Assembly (NCBI GenBank): GCA_028293685.1
Contig: JAQGOI010000111.1
Coordinates: 1-7,878 of the forward strand
Origin: Lysobacteraceae bacterium
GTDB lineage: Bacteria; Pseudomonadota; Gammaproteobacteria; Xanthomonadales; Xanthomonadaceae
Reading direction: 5' to 3'
DNA: 7,878 bases
Shown here: positions 1 to 5,843 of the stretch, piece by piece
Position numbering within the stretch: the stretch's first letter is position 1
How the letters are laid out: the number at the start of each line of letters is the position of its first letter
Made by a program: the position numbers and the translations under genes
Notes under the pieces: model-generated
Told to the model about the DNA's origin: nothing
Seen by the model: only the letters and a program-made list of their open reading frames with translations
Database searches by the model: none

Positions 1-57
1 ACATGCGTGGCCGACGGTGCGGTCTGGACGCGGGACGACCGTGACTGAGCGCTTCGC

Positions 58-657
58 CTAAACCTCTGCTGCGGTCAGCTGGATCACGAGCACCTCCCCG
101 CCACCATCGAGCACGAAGCGTTGCCTGGCGGAGCCGCCGGAGAGCAAGGCGGTATCTCCAGACTCCAGGCCAGACAGCAGCGAGCCGTCGGCAAAGCGCG
201 CCTGGCCCGCCATCAGGAACGCCGCCCACACGGCACCCGGGTCGACAAAGATCACCATGGGGCCCACCACCGGGCGATGCCATAACCTGGCATCCACGCG
301 ATCGCGCCGCCACATCAGGTTGAAGTCCTGCGTCGGGCCGTCGATGAGCCTGCCGGTGACGCGGCGCTCACCAGCAAATCGAATCCGATCGTGCGGCGGC
401 AGCAGGTCGTGGATGTCGCCGTCATCAAAACACAGCTGCAGTCCATTGCCCGACAGCAACACGAGTTCGCGGTCGACGTCTTCGAACTGCGAGAAGGACG
501 CGTCTTCTTCGATCTCGGCAATCGAAAGACGCCAGCTCCAGTCGCCATGGGAAGGCGAGCGTGCGATTTCGCGCGTCCAGCCCGTGCCGTTTTTCCAGCG
601 CACCCGTTGGTAGCTGTTGGCCGGAATCACCCGGCTCGATTCGCAGGCGGTGTCCAT
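58..657 (-). CDS. hutD: HutD/Ves family bicupin protein
   Basis: A 199-residue protein of the HutD/Ves family. Proteins of this family are small cytoplasmic bicupins. HutD is associated with histidine utilization loci in pseudomonads, where it has been proposed to limit hut expression; E. coli Ves is a related stress/cold-inducible protein. No enzymatic reaction is firmly established. Family hallmarks are visible: WKNGTGWTREIA at residues 21-32, WRLSIAEIEEDASFSQFEDV at 42-61, the hydrophobic VLLSGNGL at 66-73, and DGPTQDFNLMWRR at 106-118. I chose the internal ATG at 657 over the upstream start at 744. The family signature begins about 10 residues after 657, and the extra 29 residues (Gly/Arg-rich) look like translated intergenic DNA. 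A TACACT box at 664-669 lies just upstream. No other hut gene is in the window, so a histidine link here is only inference. The gene follows comEA on the same strand after a 191-bp gap, so co-transcription is doubtful. Confidence 0.9.
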   Translation of the reverse strand: MDTACESSRVIPANSYQRVRWKNGTGWTREIARSPSHGDWSWRLSIAEIEEDASFSQFEDVDRELVLLSGNGLQLCFDDGDIHDLLPPHDRIRFAGERRVTGRLIDGPTQDFNLMWRRDRVDARLWHRPVVGPMVIFVDPGAVWAAFLMAGQARFADGSLLSGLESGDTALLSGGSARQRFVLDGGGEVLVIQLTAAEV

Positions 658-663
658 GCCGGC

Positions 664-669
664 AGTGTA
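664..669 (-). promoter_or_regulatory. Candidate -10 box for hutD
   Basis: Read on the minus strand this is TACACT, four of six matches to TATAAT. It ends 6 bases before the chosen ATG. A transcript starting about 7 bases after the hexamer would begin at or next to the ATG, giving a leaderless message. No matching -35 box sits at 17-bp spacing; the nearest TTGCAC (693-698 on the plus-strand coordinates) would leave 23 bp. No Shine-Dalgarno site is seen before the ATG. The call is weak. Confidence 0.3.
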
Positions 670-787
670 GGGAAGTCGCCGTCCGGGCGGTTGTGCAAAA
701 CGATTACCGCCAGCAAAGATGCCCCCGACACGTGCTTCCTGCACGGGTCGGAGGCAAACATCCCTGTCATCGGCGTCCTGCCGTTCC

Positions 788-804
788 GCGGGGCGTCCCG
801 CCCC
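788..804. terminator. GC-rich hairpin in the comEA-hutD spacer
   Basis: GGGGCG (790-795) and CGCCCC (799-804) are perfect inverted arms with a 3-base loop. An overlapping alternative fold pairs GCGGG (788-792) with CCCGC (797-801) around a 4-base loop. It lies about 45-60 bp beyond the comEA stop codon. There is no T-tract on either strand, so it is not a canonical intrinsic terminator. It may still pause transcription, protect RNA ends or be chance structure in GC-rich DNA. Confidence 0.3.
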
Positions 805-814
805 TGACGACGAA

Positions 815-832
815 TCGCGCGTCCTTGCGCGA
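815..832. terminator. Hairpin just downstream of comEA
   Basis: TCGCGC (815-820) and GCGCGA (827-832) form a perfect 6-bp stem with loop GTCCTT. It begins 17 bp after the comEA stop on the minus strand, the usual place for a 3'-end structure. It stands next to a second hairpin (788-804), making a tandem pair. No run of T residues follows, so function as a terminator is uncertain. Confidence 0.35.
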
Positions 833-848
833 CTCGCGTGGTACCTGG

Positions 849-1211
849 TCAGCGACGGGCGACTGGCGCCGGGTGCGGCCGTACCGGTACGGCACTGCCG
901 CCCAACACGATCCGGTCACGATTCTTCTCGACCGTCTTCAGGCCGATTCCCTTGACCAGCGCCAGCTGCTCGGGACTCTTGAAGCTCCCGTGTTCCTTGC
1001 GGTAGGCGACGATCGCTTCGGCCTTCGATGGGCCTACATTGAGCAGCACGCGATCGATCGTCGCGGCGTCGGCGGTATTGAGGTTGACCTTGTCCGGCGC
1101 TTGCGACCCAGCGCGGGCGCTGGCTTGGGTTGCAGCGTGTGCCCCGGTGGACAGCAAACCGGCCGCCAGCAACAGCGACACGACGATGGAGTGGGTGAAG
1201 CTGGTCTTCAT
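849..1211 (-). CDS. comEA: ComEA-family secreted helix-hairpin-helix DNA-binding protein
   Basis: A 120-residue protein with an N-terminal signal peptide and one ComEA-type DNA-binding domain. In competent bacteria, periplasmic ComEA binds incoming double-stranded DNA and ratchets it through the outer membrane. Residues 1-26 (MKTS, hydrophobic VVSLLLAAGLL, then AHA) form a clear Sec signal with predicted cleavage after AHA at 24-26. A short Ala/Ser linker follows. The domain begins KVNLNTADAATID at 41-53, with helix-hairpin-helix motif 1 around VGPSKAEAIVAYR (59-71) and motif 2 around VKGIGLKTVEKNRDRI (86-101). The tail is Pro/Arg-rich. The size matches short Gram-negative ComEA proteins, which lack the transmembrane anchor of Bacillus ComEA. 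The ATG at 1211 is supported by an AAGGA Shine-Dalgarno site (1218-1222, 6-base spacing) and by the signal peptide. The longer in-frame opening to 1343 is rejected. No other competence gene is nearby. Confidence 0.93.
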   Translation of the reverse strand: MKTSFTHSIVVSLLLAAGLLSTGAHAATQASARAGSQAPDKVNLNTADAATIDRVLLNVGPSKAEAIVAYRKEHGSFKSPEQLALVKGIGLKTVEKNRDRIVLGGSAVPVRPHPAPVARR

Positions 1212-1270
1212 GGCGTTTCCTTTGAGGTCATGGGAGTCCGTTCCTGCCGGCCGGTTGGTGCCTGCCGGTG

Positions 1271-1281
1271 GACACAGTGTC
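1271..1281. repeat. 11-bp perfect palindrome in divergent intergenic region
   Basis: GACAC-A-GTGTC is a perfect inverted repeat with a single central base. It lies 60 bp upstream of the comEA ATG and 130 bp upstream of the M20 peptidase ATG. It could be a half-operator for a dimeric regulator of either gene. An 11-bp palindrome also arises by chance, and no known regulator is assigned. Just before it, CCTGCCGG occurs twice (1243-1250 and 1261-1268). Confidence 0.25.
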
Positions 1282-1343
1282 GTGACTGGACGTAGACGAC
1301 CGTATCGCCGGACCCGCCGCAGCGGAGCCAGCAAAAGCCGCAC

Positions 1344-1370
1344 GCCCTTGTCGGAATAGTCCTACAGGGC
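1344..1370. promoter_or_regulatory. Imperfect dyad overlapping the expected -35 region of the M20 gene
   Basis: Arms GCCC (1344-1347) and GGGC (1367-1370) enclose TGTCGGA (1349-1355) and TCCTACA (1360-1366), around the centre ATAG. The inner 18 bp (1349-1366) match their own reverse complement at 14 of 18 positions. As RNA it would form a stem with one bulge and one mismatch. The dyad centre falls where a -35 box would sit for the TAGAAT hexamer at 1379-1384. That geometry suits an operator for a dimeric repressor or activator of the M20 gene. A leader hairpin from a longer transcript, or a dispersed palindromic repeat, are alternatives. Confidence 0.4.
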
Positions 1371-1378
1371 CGGCGGCG

Positions 1379-1384
1379 TAGAAT
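1379..1384 (+). promoter_or_regulatory. Candidate -10 box for the M20 peptidase gene
   Basis: TAGAAT matches TATAAT at five of six positions and stands 26 bases before the ATG at 1411, giving a predicted leader of about 20 bases. No good -35 hexamer is present at 17-bp spacing; that position is occupied by the centre of the dyad at 1344-1370. This suggests an activator-dependent or simply weak promoter. The prediction is from sequence only. Confidence 0.4.
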
Positions 1385-1410
1385 TCCCCCTCACTTCCCA
1401 GAAGTCCGCC

Positions 1411-2955
1411 ATGGATAGCAGTCAGACCGCCGCGCCCCCCTCAACCGACCCGCCGGTGGCGCTCGATGCTTCGGCACTGGAGCAATTCCTTGCCGGCAAG
1501 TGGGACGACGACATCGTTCCGCAGTTGATCGACTACATCCGGATTCCGAACAAGTCACCGATGTTCGACGCCGACTGGGCTGCCAACGGGCATATGGATC
1601 GGGCCGTTGAGCTGATGCGTCGCTGGGCGCAGGCGCAACCGGTCGCCGGCCTGGTGCTGGAAGTCGTGCAGCTTGCCGGCAGAACCCCACTGATCTTCAT
1701 GGAGATACCCGCCAGCGATGGTCGCAGCGACGAGGACTGCGTGTTGCTGTACGGCCACCTGGACAAGCAGCCGGAGATGACCGGATGGGATCCCGGTTTG
1801 GGTCCATGGGAACCGGTGCTCCGCGGCGATCGCCTGTTCGGACGGGGCGGCGCGGACGATGGCTACGCGATATTCGGGTCGCTCTCGGCGATCCAGGGGC
1901 TGCAGCAGCAGGGCATCGCCCACGCGCGCTGCGTGGTGCTGATCGAAGCCTGCGAGGAATCCGGAAGTTACGACCTGCCCGCTTACGTCGACCATCTCGC
2001 CGGCCGCATCGGGAAACCTTCCCTGGTGGTGTGCCTGGATTCGGGTTGTGGCAACTACGAGCAACTGTGGTGCACGACGTCGCTGCGCGGACTTGCGGGT
2101 GGCAACCTGACGGTACGGGTGATGGAGGAAGGCGTGCATTCCGGCGACGCATCGGGCGTCGTTCCCTCGAGCTTCCGGTTGCTGAGGCAGTTGTTGTCGC
2201 GGATAGAGAACGAGGTCGACGGTACGATCACGGTCGACGCGCTCCATGTGCAGGTGCCCGCCGATCGCATGCTGCAGGCGACGACCGTGGCCAAGGTGCT
2301 GGGAAGCGACGTTTACGACAAGTTTCCGTTGGCGCCGGGCGTGCAGCCCATGGGCACGGACCTGACGGAACTGGTCCTCAACCGGACTTGGCGGCCGGCG
2401 TTGTCGGTCACGGGCGCGGACGGGATCCCGCCATTGGCCTCGGCGGGCAATGTTCTGCGTCCGTACACGGCAGTGAAGCTGTCGCTGCGGCTACCACCGA
2501 CGCTGGATGGCAAGTCCGCCGGCGAGTTGCTCAAGGACCTCCTCGAGCAGTCGCCGCCCAATGGAGCGCAGGTCACCATGGAACTGGAGAAGGCCAGCAG
2601 CGGCTGGAACGCCCCGACCATGGCGCCCTGGCTGGAACGCGCGATCGACACGGCGAGCCACGAATTTTTCAACAGGCCACCCATGTACATGGGCGAAGGC
2701 GGCACCATCCCGTTCATGGGCATGCTGGGCGAGAAGTTTCCCAGCGCACAGTTCATGATCACCGGCGTGCTGGGCCCGCATTCCAATGCACACGGCCCCA
2801 ACGAATTCCTGCACATTCCGATGGGCAAACGGGTGACGGCCTCGGTCGCGCGCGTCCTGGCCGAGCATCACGCGGCGAGCCTTCGCGGTGAAACGACGGG
2901 CCTGTCGGCTGCGACCGGCGGCGGTGAGCGGCTCGGCGGACACGGTTGCTGCTGA
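1411..2955 (+). CDS. M20-family metallopeptidase (dipeptidase-like)
   Basis: A 514-residue di-zinc peptidase of the M20 family, in the carnosinase/CNDP-like branch. Enzymes of this group hydrolyse dipeptides or small N-terminal peptides; the substrate here cannot be read from sequence. The metal and catalytic motifs are all visible: YGHLDKQPEM with H116 and D118; GRGGADDG with bridging D149; EACEESGS with catalytic E182 and metal ligand E183; CLDSG with D210; and AHGPNEFLHIP with H461. H243 in GVHSGD fits the lid-domain histidine that reaches the active site of the dimer partner. The lid/dimerization domain spans roughly residues 225-395. No signal peptide is seen, so a cytoplasmic location is likely. 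The start at 1411 lacks a strong Shine-Dalgarno site but has a -10-like box 26 bases upstream. The C-terminus has a Gly-rich extension ending GGHGCC. The gene appears monocistronic and is divergent from comEA. Confidence 0.93.
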   Translation: MDSSQTAAPPSTDPPVALDASALEQFLAGKWDDDIVPQLIDYIRIPNKSPMFDADWAANGHMDRAVELMRRWAQAQPVAGLVLEVVQLAGRTPLIFMEIPASDGRSDEDCVLLYGHLDKQPEMTGWDPGLGPWEPVLRGDRLFGRGGADDGYAIFGSLSAIQGLQQQGIAHARCVVLIEACEESGSYDLPAYVDHLAGRIGKPSLVVCLDSGCGNYEQLWCTTSLRGLAGGNLTVRVMEEGVHSGDASGVVPSSFRLLRQLLSRIENEVDGTITVDALHVQVPADRMLQATTVAKVLGSDVYDKFPLAPGVQPMGTDLTELVLNRTWRPALSVTGADGIPPLASAGNVLRPYTAVKLSLRLPPTLDGKSAGELLKDLLEQSPPNGAQVTMELEKASSGWNAPTMAPWLERAIDTASHEFFNRPPMYMGEGGTIPFMGMLGEKFPSAQFMITGVLGPHSNAHGPNEFLHIPMGKRVTASVARVLAEHHAASLRGETTGLSAATGGGERLGGHGCC

Positions 2956-3001
2956 CCTCAGTTGGCGCAGCGCGCGAGGCGATCCTTCACGTGCACATCG
3001 G

Positions 3002-3008
3002 CTAAAGT
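3002..3008 (+). promoter_or_regulatory. Candidate -10 element for the GlsB-like gene
   Basis: CTAAAGT lies 30 bases before the ATG at 3039. The leading C and the TA..GT spacing resemble the extended -10 favoured by stationary-phase sigma S. This would fit the stress-associated YeaQ/YmgE family, but the match is loose and no -35 box is evident at standard spacing. Confidence 0.3.
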
Positions 3009-3038
3009 CGGCCCGACCTTTCGCAACCGGAGTCAGCC

Positions 3039-3320
3039 ATGCACTGGGATCTGTTCGGCAGCAGGAACTGGCTGTACATCATCCTGATCGGATTCGTCGT
3101 CGGCTTGCTGGCGCGCGCGCTCAAGCCCGGCCGCGACAGCATGGGCATCATCCTGACCACACTGGTCGGCATTGCCGGCGCACTGCTGGCGGGGTGGGCG
3201 GGCCAGACGATGGGCTGGTACCGGCCCGGACAACCGGCGGGATTCATCGGCGCGCTGCTGGGCGCGATCGTGATCCTGATCATCTTCAGCCTGTTCCGCG
3301 GCCGCCGTCGCCGGCTGTGA
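3039..3320 (+). CDS. GlsB/YeaQ/YmgE-family stress-response membrane protein
   Basis: A 93-residue inner-membrane protein of the family often labelled 'transglycosylase-associated protein'. The biochemical role is unknown; members are linked to general or envelope stress. Three hydrophobic helices are visible at about residues 11-27, 34-55 and 68-86. They are separated by the conserved short loops ARALKPGRDSMG (25-36) and a Gly/Trp/Pro-rich stretch MGWYRPGQPAGFIGALLGA (58-76). The C-terminus is a basic RGRRRRL tail, expected to stay on the cytoplasmic side. Length and glycine pattern match the family. The start is supported by GGAG at 3029-3032 with 6-base spacing. The gene sits 83 bp after the M20 gene on the same strand with its own promoter-like box, and converges on manC with a 31-bp gap. 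Confidence 0.92.
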   Translation: MHWDLFGSRNWLYIILIGFVVGLLARALKPGRDSMGIILTTLVGIAGALLAGWAGQTMGWYRPGQPAGFIGALLGAIVILIIFSLFRGRRRRL

Positions 3321-3336
3321 TGCCGATTCGGCGGCA
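3321..3336. terminator. Small hairpin between convergent GlsB-like gene and manC
   Basis: TGCCG (3321-3325) and CGGCA (3332-3336) form a 5-bp stem with a 6-base loop, starting at the first base after the GlsB-like stop codon. It lies in the 31-bp convergent gap and could serve either transcript. No T-tract follows on either strand, so it is at best a weak or factor-dependent terminator. Confidence 0.3.
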
Positions 3337-3351
3337 ACAGCAAGGCGCTGG

Positions 3352-4761
3352 TCAGGCGCGCCCGTAGATGTCGTCGTAGCGGACGATGTCGTCCTCGCCC
3401 AGATAATCGCCCGACTGCACTTCGATGAGCTCGAGCATGCCGGTACCCGGATTTTCCAGCCGGTGTTTCGCGCCCACCGGGATGTAAGTCGACTGGTCCG
3501 GCAGCAGGTCGAACACCTCATCGTCTCGGGTCACGCGTGCGGTGCCGCTGACCACGATCCAGTGCTCGGCGCGCCGGGTATGCGACTGCAGCGACAAGCG
3601 CGCCCCTGGCTTGACCTTGATGCGCTTGACCTGGAAACGAGCGCCCGCATCGACCGAGTCGTAACTCCCCCATGGACGGTGCACTTCACGGTGCAGCGCG
3701 GCTTGGCTGCGCCCTTCGGCCTTCAGGCGGCTGACGACATCCTTGACCTGCTGCACGCGGTCCTTGTGCGCCACCAGCACGGCGTCGTCGGTTTCGACCA
3801 CCACCAGGTCATCGACGCCAACCAGCGCCACCAGCTTGCGTGCATGCACGTAACTGTCGCGGCTGTCGATTGCGATGACATCGCCAATCGTCGCGTTGCC
3901 GTCGGCGTCGCGTGCAGCCACGTCCCAGAGCGCCGACCAGGATCCAAGGTCGCTCCAGCCGATGTCGACCGGTAGCACCATCGCGGCATCGGTGCGCTCC
4001 ATCACCGCATAGTCGATGGAATCGGCCGGGCAACCAGCAAATGCTTCGCGCTCGAGCCGGACAAAATCGCCGTCGACCGTAGCCTGCTCGAAGGCGCTGC
4101 GGATGGCGGCGGTGATGTCCGGGCGGAAGTGTTCCAGCTGCGCCAGGTAACGCGACGCGCGGAACAGGAACATGCCGCTGTTCCAGTAATAGTCGCCGGC
4201 GTCCAGATAGCGCTGCGCCTTTGCCGCATCGGGCTTTTCCACGAAGCGGCTGACGTGCCGCAACGGACCGCCCGCCCCGCCTCCGGCGTGGATGTAGCCA
4301 AAGCCCGTTTCGGGCGACGTCGGCACGATGCCGAACGTCACCAGTGCGCCCTGGCTCGCCGCTTCGACGCCCTGCCGCACGGCGGAGCGAAAGGCCTCCG
4401 CATCGCGCACCACGTGATCGGATGGCAGCACCAGCAACAACGGATCATTGCCATTTGCCATGGCCTGCATGGCCGCCGCGGCAATGGCCGGCGCCGTGTT
4501 GCGGCCCACCGGCTCCAGGACGATTGCCGGCGACGGCGCGTCGATCTGTCGCAGCTGCTCCGCCACGAGAAACCGATGTTCCTCATTGGCGACAACGATC
4601 GGCGGCGCGGTGGCGATCGCCGCCACGCGCAACCAGGTGGCCTGCAGCATCGTGTCCTCGCCGGCCAGCGGCAGGAACTGTTTGGGATACCCCTCGCGCG
4701 ACAATGGCCACAATCGGGTGCCGGAACCGCCGGACAACAGCACCGGTTGCAGGATTTCCAT
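3352..4761 (-). CDS. manC: Mannose-1-phosphate guanylyltransferase / mannose-6-phosphate isomerase
   Basis: A 469-residue bifunctional enzyme (ManC/AlgA/XanB type). The N-terminal domain makes GDP-mannose from mannose-1-phosphate and GTP. The C-terminal cupin converts fructose-6-phosphate to mannose-6-phosphate. GDP-mannose feeds surface polysaccharide, O-antigen or exopolysaccharide synthesis. Seen: nucleotide signature LLSGGSGTRLWPLSR (8-22) with PKQF at 26-29; EPVGRNTAPA (83-92); PSDH (113-116); FVEKP (173-177); and WSDLGSW (269-275). The cupin has Q392, H394 and E399 (QSHTRRAEHW) plus H433 in PVGAKHRLEN, together the expected metal set. Residues 395-396 are Thr-Arg where enterobacterial and Pseudomonas forms usually have His-His. 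The start at 4761 is chosen because the family N-terminus begins there; the open frame to 4929 overlaps amgK. No mannose mutase gene is adjacent. It is divergent from amgK-murU. Confidence 0.96.
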   Translation of the reverse strand: MEILQPVLLSGGSGTRLWPLSREGYPKQFLPLAGEDTMLQATWLRVAAIATAPPIVVANEEHRFLVAEQLRQIDAPSPAIVLEPVGRNTAPAIAAAAMQAMANGNDPLLLVLPSDHVVRDAEAFRSAVRQGVEAASQGALVTFGIVPTSPETGFGYIHAGGGAGGPLRHVSRFVEKPDAAKAQRYLDAGDYYWNSGMFLFRASRYLAQLEHFRPDITAAIRSAFEQATVDGDFVRLEREAFAGCPADSIDYAVMERTDAAMVLPVDIGWSDLGSWSALWDVAARDADGNATIGDVIAIDSRDSYVHARKLVALVGVDDLVVVETDDAVLVAHKDRVQQVKDVVSRLKAEGRSQAALHREVHRPWGSYDSVDAGARFQVKRIKVKPGARLSLQSHTRRAEHWIVVSGTARVTRDDEVFDLLPDQSTYIPVGAKHRLENPGTGMLELIEVQSGDYLGEDDIVRYDDIYGRA

Positions 4762-4829
4762 GGCGATCTCGCAGTTGTCCGGGCGGCAGTTTACCCTTCG
4801 CCACAGTTTTGACCCAGCGCGGAGACCCG
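4762..4829. promoter_or_regulatory. 68-bp divergent promoter region, manC / amgK
   Basis: This short gap must hold the promoters of both manC (minus) and amgK-murU (plus), unless one lies inside the opposite gene. For manC, TAAACT on the minus strand (4788-4793) is a plausible -10 box giving a leader of about 20 bases; the -35 position reads TGGGTC, a poor match. For amgK no convincing -10/-35 pair is visible in the gap, but a GGAG ribosome-binding site (4821-4824) lies 5 bases before the ATG. Confidence 0.45.
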
Positions 4830-5843
4830 ATGATCCTGCTCGACGACGTTGCTGGCGCACGCGACCACCAGCGCCTGCAATGGGCGCGCGGTGTGCTCGA
4901 TGACGACGCCATCGGTCTCGAGCGCGCATCAGTGGACGCGGGGTTTCGCAGCTACTGGCGAACCATTGGCAGCGCCCGGTCGGCGATCGTCATGGATTCC
5001 CCGCCGGGGCTCGAGGACGTGCGGCCATGGCTGCGCATGCGAGCGCTGCTCCAGGCAGGCGGCGTGCGCGTGCCCCAGGTGCAGGCTGAAGATAGTGCCG
5101 AGGGATTCCTCCTGCTTGAAGACCTCGGCGCGAAAACGTATCTGCAATGCATCGACACCGACAATGCCGATGCGATGTTCGACGCGGCCATCGCACAACT
5201 GCTGAAGATCCAGGCGATCGCCCCGCCGGTCGATCTTCCGGCGTATGACACCGCCCTGTTGACGCGGGACCTGCGCCTGTTCGACGAGTGGTTCCTGCGC
5301 CGTCATCTCGGACTTGTCCTGGATGACGCCGACCAGCGCGTGCTGGATGACTGCCATGCCCTTCTGATCGACGCCGCGCTGGCGCAACCGCGCGTGCTGG
5401 TGCATCGCGACTTCATGCCACGTAACCTCATGCCGGCCGACGATGGCCCGGCCGTCCTCGATTTCCAGGATGCCGTGCTGGGGCCGATCGCCTACGACGT
5501 CATCAGCCTGTTCAAGGATGCCTTCCTCAGCTGGCCCGAGTCGCGCGTGACGGGCTGGATCGCGGGCTACCACCGACGCGCCGTGGCAACAGGATTGCCG
5601 GTTCCCGGACTGGAGACATTCCGCAGGGACGCCGACTGGATCGGCGTGCAACGGCACTTGAAGATCATCGGCATTTTCGCTCGCCTGCAGCACCGCGACG
5701 GCAAGGCGAACTATCTGCAGGACATTCCGCGCTTCCTCGGTTATCTGGAGACCGTGCTCCCGCGCTATCCCGAACTGACGGCACTCGATGCCTTCATCAA
5801 TGCGAAGGTCAAACCGGCAATGTCGTCGAGCATCGCAGGATGA
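4830..5843 (+). CDS. amgK: N-acetylmuramate/N-acetylglucosamine anomeric kinase AmgK
   Basis: A 337-residue kinase of the aminoglycoside phosphotransferase (APH) fold. AmgK phosphorylates the anomeric position of MurNAc (and GlcNAc) with ATP, the first dedicated step of MurNAc salvage to UDP-MurNAc, in the cytoplasm. Seen: the Brenner catalytic motif VHRDFMPRN (191-199) with catalytic D194 and N199; the metal-binding VLDFQDAVLGP motif (209-219) with D211; and an N-lobe segment FLLLEDLGAKTYL (93-105). The HRDFMPRNLMP and DFQDAV strings are characteristic of AmgK rather than drug kinases. The size matches characterised Pseudomonas AmgK. The start is set by GGAG at 4821-4824 and by the onset of the kinase sequence; the reading frame stays open upstream to 4344 but only antisense to manC. 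The stop overlaps the murU start (ATGA), so the two are co-translated. Automatic annotation may call this 'phosphotransferase'; antibiotic modification is not expected. Confidence 0.93.
   Translation: MILLDDVAGARDHQRLQWARGVLDDDAIGLERASVDAGFRSYWRTIGSARSAIVMDSPPGLEDVRPWLRMRALLQAGGVRVPQVQAEDSAEGFLLLEDLGAKTYLQCIDTDNADAMFDAAIAQLLKIQAIAPPVDLPAYDTALLTRDLRLFDEWFLRRHLGLVLDDADQRVLDDCHALLIDAALAQPRVLVHRDFMPRNLMPADDGPAVLDFQDAVLGPIAYDVISLFKDAFLSWPESRVTGWIAGYHRRAVATGLPVPGLETFRRDADWIGVQRHLKIIGIFARLQHRDGKANYLQDIPRFLGYLETVLPRYPELTALDAFINAKVKPAMSSSIAG

Noticed and set aside
1..61. Possible 3' end of a plus-strand gene entering from the left (stops at 46-48 or 59-61, two frames open).
   Set aside because: Too few codons to choose a frame or recognise a family. 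Both frames have G/C-rich third positions, and neither gives a known C-terminal motif.
391..1295. Long plus-strand open frames antisense to hutD and comEA.
   Set aside because: The minus-strand genes have family motifs, a signal peptide and a ribosome-binding site. The antisense products are Arg/Pro/Ser-rich shadows typical of GC-rich DNA.
1785..2891. A 368-codon plus-strand frame inside the M20 gene.
   Set aside because: It is an alternate-frame shadow, with Arg/Gly-rich composition and no domain; the M20 frame holds all catalytic motifs.
4344..4829. In-frame upstream extension of amgK (162 codons).
   Set aside because: It is entirely antisense to manC's conserved nucleotidyltransferase domain and Arg/Pro-rich; the GGAG site and kinase homology place the start at 4830.
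4830..5843. Antibiotic-resistance aminoglycoside kinase.
   Set aside because: The fold is shared, but the HRDFMPRN and DFQDAV context and the coupling to murU point to MurNAc salvage.
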